Origin: Zopfochytrium polystomum
Taxonomy: Eukaryota > Chytridiomycota > Chytridiomycetes > Chytridiales > Chytridiaceae
Length of the DNA stretch: 42,796 nt
Assembly (NCBI GenBank): GCA_025765615.1
Contig: JAIVFJ010000423.1
Span: 1 to 42,796 of the forward strand
Direction of reading: 5' to 3'
The first letter of the stretch is position 1, and each line of letters opens with the position of its first letter. Position numbers and translations under genes: made by a program. This document shows positions 35,388 through 42,796 of the stretch, piece after piece. Under the pieces are notes generated by a model. It saw nothing but the letters and a program-made list of their open reading frames with translations. It had not been told where the DNA came from and searched no databases.

Positions 35388-37097
35388 CAGGGTTGTTATT
35401 TGGACAGCCAAAGACAGTGCCTTTTTTTGTCCATTTTGGACATTGTCCTTGCCTGGACAAAAAGGGCGTCGGCTCTGTCTCTGGATCTGGTTCATTTTGG
35501 ACTGTCCAAAATGCTGTTTTTGTTTTTGACTGAAAATAAAATTTTTTTCGTTTTGGTTTGCAATCAACTGCAATTCGTTTATTTTCCTTCCCCTTCTTCC
35601 CCCAGCTGGCTCCCGTAATCCCCAAACACACTTCCATTGAATAACCCAACAACTCGTTCTTAACAAAGGTGTAAAGCTCAGCTCCCTCAAGCTGAGCCAT
35701 ATTTGTAACAACAAAGAAACCTTTTCAATCACGTCGTCCCAAAGGCGATTGCGTGCATCAGTGTGGATGCGGGCAAACAAAGAGAAATTCCGTTCTGACG
35801 CAGCGCTTGAAGTTGTGATGGAGAATGCCTTCAGTGCAATCGGACGGAGTCTCGGGAATTCGGAACCTCGAGTGAGCCAAAAACTCTGATGGCGTCAGCT
35901 TCCTGTTTTCGATGTTTCCCCAATAGATTGGCTCGGTATTCTTGATACCATCACACCACAATGTGAATTTCCAATATTCTGCGCTGATTTCGCTTTTATC
36001 TGTGTCAGTGCTTCCTAAGGCCGCCAGCTTTTCAACCGTCTCGCCTCTTTTGTCTGCAGGGAGGTGGAATCCACGGTGAACTGGGTCCAAGAGATAGGCA
36101 AAAGCATGCTCATCACGCCGCATAAACGCGAAGCGAGCTTCAACTTTTTCAGCAGTGCGTCTATCATATCAGCGGGGAAGCCTTCTAGGCACCGAAATTT
36201 GTCCTCAATTCTCCGGAATCCTGCATACACCTCCGAAGCAGGCAGACTGTTGCTTTGGAAGCGAACAAGCTGCTCGTCAATGGGTGTGAGAATGTCAATT
36301 GCCTTTCGTAAATGATCATCGAACTCTCAATTGCTCAGGATACTATATGTACTGTCGATGTTCACGTTCCTTTCGCTGGCAGTCCAAGAAGTCAGGGCGA
36401 GATGCAGCGACTCGCATCAAAGGTAGAGCGTCGTGGACTGACTTTACAGACTTCAGATATGAAGTCCATCGTGTAGGAGCTGGCTGGACGAGCCACCGCA
36501 AATTTGCCTGCTTCATCTCTTGTCGAAGGCGGCCGCCAATAATTTGCTGATTGGAGAAGAAGACAACAAGAGTGTGGACGTGAGAGATGCAGTCCGATAT
36601 ATGAATAAGTGGCGAATTCTCGTCCTTGATAACGCAGATGTCCTTGGTGAGAAGATTCAGTCCGTGCGACACACAACCACCAGCAAATATTCCTGGTTTT
36701 TTTCTGAACGAAAGTCCATGCCTTCTTATTTGCGCTGGTATTGTTGGTTACAACACCACCAATGCTGCAAGTTGGTGCGACTTGATCGATGACTTCGCAA
36801 ATTTCGTCGGGAAGCTTCTCTGCCGGACGCGTCTCCCGCTTGAGTTTTTTGAAGTCCAGAAAAACGTATGAGGGCCAGAGACTATCATGTAGTCGGTGAT
36901 CAGCTGCTTGTTGACGTTGATGTAGGAGTCTGTAACAAGACAAGGTGGCTGCTGCGAGCGTCGGAGGGCTTTAGTCACAAGAGCTTTTGTGGAGTCAAAG
37001 ATTTCGTCAAGGAGGCCGCCTGCAATGTACTGCCGAGATGGAAGAACAACCTTGGGATTCAACAATTGAATAGCCTGACGGAAATAGGGATTCTGTC
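35388..37097 (-). mobile_element. hAT-superfamily DNA transposon remnant
   Basis: One end starts CAGGGTTGTTATTTGGACAG (35388), fitting the CAG-start terminal repeat of hAT elements. It is followed by seven GGAC(A)/(T)GTCC motifs within about 115 bp (35400-35515), as expected for subterminal transposase-binding repeats. The interior is a transposase pseudogene on the minus strand. The other end is not found: the coding part stops abruptly at 37097 where satellite S sequence begins. The element lies about 650 bp upstream of the GNL1 start. Confidence 0.8.
35633..37097 (-). pseudogene. hAT transposase, DUF659/RNase H-like, decayed
   Basis: In order on the minus strand: FRQAIQLLNPKVVLPSRQYI, CLVTDSYINVNKQLITDYMI and GPHTFFWTSKNSSG (DUF659-type start of the RNase H-like fold, with Asp in VTDSYIN). 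Then VIDQVAPTCSIGGVVTNNTS and ANKKAW, VAHGLNLLTKDI-type segment, PAPTRWTSYLKSVKSVHDAL, and IDEQLVRFQ/MIDALLKKLKLA segments. Last come DEHAFAYLLDPVHRGFHLPA and EISAEYWKFTLWCDG, and a C-terminal RNRLWDDVIEKVS plus FVVTNMAQLEG, which matches the usual RNRL-x-x-x-xxxLVFVxxNL end of hAT dimerisation domains. At least four frame changes are needed and the BED-finger N-terminus is missing, so it is not active as it stands. Confidence 0.85.
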
Positions 37098-39341
37098 AAC
37101 AGGTTGTCTGTCTTGCTCTCTGTCTCTGACTCTGTATGTTGGTGTGATGGAAAAGGAATAAAATTGTCTGCAATCTCTCACTCTATCTCTGTCCCTTTCA
37201 AGCTGGTGGGTTGAAGGCGGGAAGCAGCCTCCACAGGGGGGCTCAGGGGGCAGGAGCCCCCATACAGAGAAGCGTGATGTGGCTGAACCCTGCTCCCCAC
37301 CCAACTAAAATACTATTTCTGCTTATGATTTTGCAAAGTCAACTGGGCTGTTGTTCATCATTCAATGATTTGTCACTTTCTGAAAGTGGCAGTGAAATTC
37401 AAAAAGGAAGGAAGTCAACAAGCTGTCTGTCTATCTGAGTGGAAGTCAACGGGTTGTCTGTCTATCCCTCCCTGTCTCTGAGTCTGGGAGTGGCAGTCAA
37501 CAGGCAGTCAATTGGTTCTCTGTCATCCTCAATGTCTCTTACTCTGGCTTTTGGGCTGTTGGTGGACAAGTTATCAAATCAGCCGCACCCTATCTCTTTT
37601 GAGTGGGGGGGTTGAGGGGCATCAGTCCCCCCACAGGGCAGGGGGTTCCTGCCCCTGACTCGAAAACATTTTTCCCCTATCCCTTACATGGCATGCCACT
37701 CACTGCATCATTGTGGACTGCCACACTCTTCAGTATCTTTTTTCTACTTTTTTTTTTGGGAAGGATTGCTTATAAGTCAAAGGGCATCCCCTAGTCATCA
37801 TCAATCTACTAAAGAAAACAAGGATTTGCAGCTAAACTGATTTTCTAATTGCAATTAGTGGAGCAGGGCGGGGGGGTTAATTTTTGTCTTTGGTGCCCAA
37901 TCAAAGTTCGGTGGCAAAATCGGAAAAGTAAGGAGCTCAATGCGTGTCTGTCCATCAGATATGTCTGTCTATCAGATTGTCTGTCAACCTCCCTGTCTGT
38001 AGGACTGGCAGTCAATGGCTGTCTGTCTCTGTCTGTCTCTCTATCGCATCGCTCTCTCTCTCTGTCTCTCTGTCTCTGTCTCACTCTGTCTCTCTCCCTG
38101 TCTCTCCCTGTTTCTCTCTCCCTTCCCTCTCCCGCTCTCTCTCTCTCTCTGCCTCTGGCTCTCTCTCCCTGTCCTGCTTTCTCTCACACTCTCTCTCCCT
38201 GCCACACCACACCACACACCTCTCTCTCTCTCTCTCCTCTCTTTCGAGCGGGGGTTGAGGGGGGGCGGCAGCCCCCCCCACCGGGGGGCTCAGGGGGCAG
38301 GAGCCCCCTGACTCAAAAACATATTTTCCTCTGTTCTCTGTCTCTTCCTTATCTCCTATCTGTTTCACTCTCTGTCTCTGTCCCTCCCTGCAGTCTTGGT
38401 TACTTTCTCGCTTGGGGGTGGGGCGACTCTGACCATCTCATTGGAGGCAGACCAACCCATCAGACAAGGCAGCTGCAAGCAACTCGACGCAGCCACAGGA
38501 AGGTGTCAGGATAGGCAAGTGAGGAGTCTCTTTCTCTCTCTCTATCTCTTGATCGATTGAGTTGGGGTGGAGGGGGGTGGGGAGCCCCCTGACTGAAAAA
38601 ACAATCCAGCTTCGCTCTCCTCCCCCTCCCTCCCGACCTTCTCTCGCTCTCTCTTTTGCATTTCAATCATGCTCTAAAAACTAAAAATGGAATGAAGTCA
38701 ATGGGCTGTCTGTCTATAAGAGTGGCAGTCAACGGGTTGTCTGTCTATCTCCCTATATCTGGGAGTGGCAGTCAATGGGCTGTGTGTCTCGATATCTATC
38801 TCTCTGTCTTTTCAGTCAACGGGCTGTTGTCTATCTATCAATCAATGACTGCCTCTTTGTTTGAACTAAAGTCAACGGGCTGTTTGTGTTTCTCCCTCTG
38901 GGTTCTGTGAGCACTTTGGAGCCAGTGCCCAGCTGACTGTTGCATTCAACAGGCTGTCAGTCTTCCTGTTGCAGTCAAATGGGGTGCTGCATGAGCGGCC
39001 AAAGGCTGCAAGGGCAGCACTCAGTTTGTTGGAGGTCCCAGCTTTGCCAGTGTGGCTGTGCTGAAAGACTGCGACTTCTTCTCTTTCTGCCCCTTTGTCT
39101 GTCAGTGTGTCAGTGGCTTGGGGCTAACACTCTAAGCTTTGTTGGTCACTCTCTGCTTGGCCTGCCACACAATGTTCATTGTGGCATGCCACTCTCCTTT
39201 CAATCCAGGGATAGATTACCTGTGTGTGGGACAACCAATATCCATTGAAGGCTTTGTCTTTAATCATTTTTCTCCTCTTTTTTTTTTTTTTTTTTTTTAT
39301 GTTCTTTGGCAAGGATTGCTTACAAAGTGGGGCATCCCCAA
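37098..39341. repeat. Satellite-like array S, inverted copy
   Basis: Reverse complement of the family at 26888-29150. GC hairpins lie at about 37199, 37594, 38245 and 38560. The CTAGGGGATGCC end is at 37755-37794 (complement), directly abutting the TTGATTGGGCACC block (37800-37945), so here the array end and start touch, which implies a tandem junction. A second, diverged terminus lies at 39308-39341. TTGACTGCC motifs recur throughout (as GGCAGTCAA). TC/TCTG tracts fill 37960-38250. The boundary with the hAT coding part at 37097 falls inside a CCTGTTGACAG motif. Confidence 0.85.
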
Positions 39342-39421
39342 GTACTTGGTGAATTAGATCACAACAAACAGGCTTGTGATCCTTGACGAAGTGCTGCAGA
39401 TGGTCCAAGTCTGTCTGCTTG

Positions 39422-39617
39422 TCTCTCTTCTCTCTCTCTCTCTCTCTCTCTGCGCTCTCTTTCTCTCTCTCTCTCTTTCTGTCTTTCTCTCTGTCTCTCG
39501 CTCTAAAGTCTGTCTCTGTCTGTCTCTCTTTCTCTGTCTGCCTGTTTCTCTCGTTCTCTCTCTCGATCTCTCTCTCTGTCTGTCTCTCTCTCTCTCTTTC
39601 TCTCTCTCTCTGTCTGT
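39422..39617. repeat. TCTC/TGTC pyrimidine tract
   Basis: Imperfect (TC)n and TCTG repeats adjoining copy 2 of R2. The equivalent position left of R2 copy 1 (12360-12680) has the same kind of tract, so it may be part of the repeat. Confidence 0.9.
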
Positions 39618-39696
39618 TGTCTATCTTCTTTATCGTTTGGAGTGCGGGATTCCTTCCCGCAAACTCTTATTCTTGTCGGTGGATCAAGTTTACCAA

Positions 39697-39889
39697 GTTT
39701 TCCGCACCTTCCCCGACAATTGACCAGCGAGTAAACAAAAAAAAACCAAAAAAAAAAAAAATAAATAAATAAATACGGAAAGAATGCACTGTCTCAGTGG
39801 ACCCCAGAGATTGGTTTTACAAACACACACACACGCTGCACCACACACAAACTCGCACACGCACACACACACTCCACACACTCCACACA

Positions 39890-39926
<37 letters not shown>

Positions 39927-40470
39927 CACACACTCCATTTCAAGAGCCAGGGAAAATGGATTGATGAGCGCAACAATGAGTTGTCCCGATTCTCAGAGCA
40001 GCAAACCAGCGGCAGGTCGACGCCCTCCCGCGGGGGCGCTCGTACTGTTAAGTAGCCTCCCACGCCACCACCATCACAACAACCTCGAGGACTTTCACGG
40101 CCACAGCCGGTGTTGAGCACTGCTGAGCAAGTTGACAAAATTATTTGGGACGGACTTGGACAGTGAGGTTGGAGTTTTCAGGGGGGCGCCGGAAACAAGA
40201 GCAGAGCAAAGGCTGGGTGGGTTATCCGGTTGTAGGGTATAAGCATTTGTTTGTGAGTGGGTGTGTGCGTGTGTGTGTGGAGTGTGTGTGGAGTGTGTGT
40301 GGAGTGTGTGTGTGTGTGTGGAGTGTGTGTGTTTGTGTGTGTGTGTGTGTGTGGAGTGTGTGGAGTGTGTGGAGTGGTGTGTTTGTGTGTGTGGGTGTGT
40401 GTGTGTGTGTGTGTGCGTGTTCGTTCTGCGCGCGTGTGTTTGTTGCGCCGTTTTGGGAAGGAATTGATTA
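39697..40470. repeat. Dispersed repeat R2, copy 2, split
   Basis: Left half 39697-39815 and right half 40235-40470 correspond to 12749-12857 and 12858-13045. Between them is about 420 bp with a reversed composite (CA)n (39825-39925) and a segment around 39950-40230 unrelated to copy 1. This copy therefore has an insertion, or copy 1 has a deletion, at the CCCCAGAGATTG site. Confidence 0.85.
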
Positions 40471-40611
40471 ATTGGTGTGATTTTGGATTTTGCACAAAAT
40501 CCTATGCAGTGAAAAATGTGAAGGCAGTCTTGTTTGTTTGTTTTTTGTTTTGTTTTTTTTGGGTCGCTTGTTCCTCTTTTTTCGGTTTTTTTTTTTTAAT
40601 AAATATTTCAG

Positions 40612-40919
40612 CTTGCCCACTTCAAAACAAGAAACCGAATGCTGACAAGAGCATTGACAAGAGTATTCCTCCTACCCTTCTGTACTTTGCGGAAGGAGCT
40701 GCCACTGCACTCCAGACTCGTCGTGGGCGGCGGGATGCCAAGGGAAAAGTGTTAATTTTTCAAACAGGGTCGGAGGGTGCACCTTTTCGTACCTCTGCAA
40801 AAGCAGTGCGTCATCACTGTGCGTCCAATAATCCTCCTTGCGACTCTCTCCAAGGTGTGCTGTTCGACCTGCGCATCACCGTCGCTGATTTCCTCATTAA
40901 AAATCATAACACTCACTAA
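40612..40919 (+). CDS. Unrecognised terminal exon
   Basis: A T-rich tract and AATATTTCAG (acceptor, 40602-40611) precede a stop-free frame: NKKPNADKSIDKSIPPTLLY, EGAATALQTRRGRRDAKGKV, FQTGSEGAPFRTSAKAVRHH, then SLQGVLFDLRITVADFLIKN and TAA at 40917-40919. Composition is balanced and not low complexity. No upstream exon was identified; R2 copy 2 occupies the region where it should be. The family is not recognised. Confidence 0.42.
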
Positions 40920-41005
40920 TTTAATAATATCTCTTTCAAGAAAGATGAATCCCGAGTTTAGAGTGTGTTGGCTAGAAAAGAAAATATAAAACGTGTAACT
41001 TTTTG

Positions 41006-41152
41006 TTACTGTGAATTTCATGTACCTTGAGATTTGAGGCAGCAAAAAAAAAGTTTGGTGGAGGGCAAAAAAAAACTTTTGACTACTGGAGACAGACCAC
41101 TCCTCCTAATTGAAAGCTTTTTTTTGTCTCAAGGAATATGAATTCACTGTAA
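41006..41152. mobile_element. MITE-like element M, 147 bp
   Basis: Terminal inverted repeats of about 25 bp: TTACTGTGAATTTCATGTAC at the left and the complement of TTACAGTGAATTCATATTCC at the right, each followed inward by CTTGAG. The interior holds ACTTTTGACTACTGGAGACA and a CCACTCCTCCTAATTGAAAG segment. It has no coding capacity. It is paired with a related element at 41203-41392 in opposite orientation. Confidence 0.8.
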
Positions 41153-41202
41153 TCTTGAGGAATGAATAAACAAAAATCCACAAAACAAAAATCCCAGTAA
41201 AA

Positions 41203-41392
41203 TTACAGTGAATTTCATATTCCTTGAGATTTTGGGGAAAAAAAAAAAAGGTTTGTGGGGACCGAAAAAAAGCTTTCGATTAGGAAGGGTGGTCTGTCTC
41301 CACTTCGGGGTGGTCCATCTCCAATAGTCAAAAGTTTTTTCAGTCCCCCCAAAATTTGCCCCAAAAGCTCAAGGAATATGAAATTCACAGTT
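41203..41392. mobile_element. MITE-like element M, second copy, ~190 bp
   Basis: Left end TTACAGTGAATTTCATATTC and right end CTCAAGGAATATGAAATTCA form the same terminal inverted repeat. The interior is the reverse complement of the first element's interior (AGCTTTCGATTAGGAAGGGT, GGTGGTCTGTCTCC, AATAGTCAAAAGT), with about 40 extra bases (CACTTCGGGGTGGTCCATCT). The two copies lie 50 bp apart, inverted. Confidence 0.8.
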
Positions 41393-41584
41393 GAGAAGTA
41401 TTGAAAAATCATTTTTTCAAGCAAAAATGCCAACTGAGTGCTGTGGAGTATTTTCTATTCTTTTGAGGAAGATTAAATCAATTTTATTTAAAGATTTTAA
41501 AAAGCTAATAAGGTATACTGAAGCAGTAAATTAAATAAACAGATAAAACGAAAAGATTTAATTTAATTTTTTTGAAAATACACT

Positions 41585-42397
41585 TAAGAGCAAGGTTCAA
41601 ACGCATTGCCATTTCTTCCGCCTTCTGGAAAAAAAGATTTTGTTAGTTTCAGCCAATCAGAATACTTTTTTTTTAGCACCATCTCCACTTCTTCCGCCAT
41701 TTTGATAAAAAAAAATAGATAAAGTAATAAAAAAAAACAAAAATAGACAAAGACAAAGACATAAGAATAAGTATTACCTGGCAAAATCTAGAGTATAAAA
41801 AAATTGAATTTTGAAGTTGAATTTGAAGAGTCACAGACGGCACACAAACAAAAGAAATAAGAAACAAAAAGAATGTGTGACTACATTGTGGAAAAAGGAC
41901 CTAGGAAAGGAGCTGAATGCAGTGTTCGATCCAAAGATGAAAATATTAAATGTGCTAGACACAGACAGAAAAATACAGTTGAAGAAGTAAATGAAAAAGC
42001 AGAAATAAATAAAAACAAGAATTGAATTTAGTTGCTCCTCAATTAGAGCTCAGTTCAAATGGATCACCATTTCATGCACCATCAAAAAAGACTTTTTTTT
42101 GTTTCTGACAATCAAAAACTGGCAGCGTTTTGTTGCTGCACCATTTCTTCCTATGAAGAAAAGGCAGAAGAAAAGTATCAACCTTGATCGTTTTCTTGCT
42201 CCATTTTATTTTCCAGGAATAAAAAAAATGAAAGGAAAAAATGAAAAATGCAGAAAAAAAGAAGATAAAAAATAAAATAAAAATCCAAAACGAAAAGGTG
42301 GAGGAAATGACAGTGGAGTGATGTGATCCAGAGTTTTTCACTTTTTTATTGTTTGTGAGGAAATGGCGATGGCAACGCATTTGAACCTTGATCATTA
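41585..42397. repeat. AT-rich repeated units with inverted ends
   Basis: GAGCAAGGTTCAAACGCATT (41588-41607) recurs inverted at 42370-42397 (AATGCGTTTGAACCTTGATC on the plus strand, one substitution group apart). A third, diverged copy lies at 42047-42075 in direct orientation and extends for about 120 bp (A-rich run, GTTTC, CAATCA, GCACCAT, TTCTTCC). The interval could be one ~0.8-kb element with inverted ends or a small family of diverged units. GC content is far below the rest of the window. Confidence 0.6.
41873..42025 (+). CDS. 50-aa Cys/His zinc-knuckle ORF
   Basis: ATG at 41873 is preceded by an in-frame TAA, and TGA ends at 42025. The sequence begins MCDYIVEKGPRKGAECSVRS and continues with KCARHRQKN and a Lys/Glu/Asn tail. 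Cysteines 2, 16 and 27 and His 30 give C-x6-G-x3-G-x2-C-x10-C-x2-H. I recognise this C...G-x-x-KG-x-x-C...C-x-x-H pattern as a short zinc-binding module common in proteins of nucleocytoplasmic large DNA viruses of protists; this is recall, not a search. A TATAAAAAAA stretch lies about 80 nt upstream. Codons are strongly AT-rich, unlike the GC-rich genes elsewhere in the window. It sits inside the repeated AT-rich block, so it may belong to a mobile element or a viral remnant, or may be chance. Confidence 0.42.
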   Translation: MCDYIVEKGPRKGAECSVRSKDENIKCARHRQKNTVEEVNEKAEINKNKN

Positions 42398-42721
42398 ATA
42401 CCGCTTTGTTGGGCCAAACATGGAAAAAAAAGTAAGAAAAAGAGAAAACGAGAGAATAGGGGAAGAAGAAAGGGGCGACGCAAGGCCGCGCCCGTCGGCG
42501 CGAAAGTACCAGCTCCCCCATGAGCCACGTTCAGAGGAACAACTGCATTCTCTCCAAGCCCACCTAATTTATTGTTTATTTTTGGCACTTGTACATACAC
42601 GCATAAGGTTGGGGGGACTTTAGCATTTGTGGTGGATGCTCCAAGTCAGGGGGAGTTGACTAGTCAATTTTCTCTCTCTCTGTTTTGGGCCATTTCTCTT
42701 TTTCCTTTTTCTTCAATCTGA

Positions 42722-42796
42722 CTAGGGGATGCCTGTTGACTTGTGAGCAATCCTTGCCAAAAACATAAAAAAAAAAAAAGAAAGAAGAGAAAAAAA
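42722..42796. repeat. Terminus of satellite S / associated element
   Basis: CTAGGGGATGCCTGTTGACT followed by TGTGAGCAATCCTTGCC and an A tract running to the window edge. It matches the left end of array S at 26888, so another S array or element may begin here and continue beyond the window. Confidence 0.75.

Noticed and set aside
35371..35700. Continuation of the transposase frame past RNRL...FVVTN to position 35371
   Set aside because: The last ~80 codons run over the subterminal GGACA repeats and terminal repeat; an open frame by chance.
41584..41784. Minus-strand KMAEEVEMVLKKKYSDWLKL frame
   Set aside because: Helical and lysine-rich, but the diverged repeat copy at 42047 has stops in the matching frame, so it is not conserved as protein.

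Overview
The window is nuclear DNA of an intron-rich unicellular eukaryote. Short GT-AG introns (55 to about 160 bp), GC-rich exons in AT-poor flanks and very heavy simple-sequence content all point that way. A chytrid-like (flagellated, early-diverging) fungus is my best guess. It rests on an NGHxPVLxWW ankyrin-like exon at about 10.6 kb, a possible ciliary CEP162-like coiled-coil protein at 17.5-20.3 kb, a fungal/animal-type GNL1 GTPase and an HP1-type chromodomain protein. This placement is inference and is not proven by the sequence.

Layout. 1-7.3 kb holds broken, unrecognised coding segments on both strands, separated by (TC)n, (GA)n and (GT)n tracts and two copies of a dispersed repeat. 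8.5-10.0 kb carries the cleanest gene of the window: a five-exon polyQ/coiled-coil protein with a TATA box and a (TC)n leader. 10.0-12.7 kb is mostly non-genic, with one ankyrin-like exon, a TAATTGG array and a 39-bp palindrome. 13.1-15.7 kb has a convergent pair of unrecognised genes. 16.2-21.7 kb has an unrecognised gene end, the CEP162-like gene, and a ~1.1-1.3 kb direct duplication flanking that gene. 22.1-23.1 kb has an unrecognised minus-strand gene. 24.4-25.2 kb is a GNAT acetyltransferase. 26.9-29.15 kb is a satellite built of ~345-390 bp units with GC-rich hairpins. 29.2-34.8 kb holds a chromodomain protein and GNL1, head-to-tail on the minus strand. 35.4-37.1 kb is a decayed hAT element, joined to a second, inverted copy of the satellite (37.1-39.3 kb). 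39.4-40.9 kb has a dispersed (GT)n-bearing repeat and one orphan exon. 41.0-42.4 kb is a distinctly AT-rich island with two inverted MITE-like elements, diverged tandem/inverted units and a 50-residue ORF with a Cys/His zinc-knuckle signature resembling those of large DNA viruses.

The recognised genes are unrelated housekeeping functions: ribosome/nucleolar GTPase, chromatin reader, acetyltransferase and possible centriole/cilium protein. They form no operon or pathway. Nearly every conserved exon outside the polyQ gene carries one or more single-base frame breaks, of both signs. This looks more like an unpolished long-read assembly than gene death, so every gene model here should be read with that caveat.
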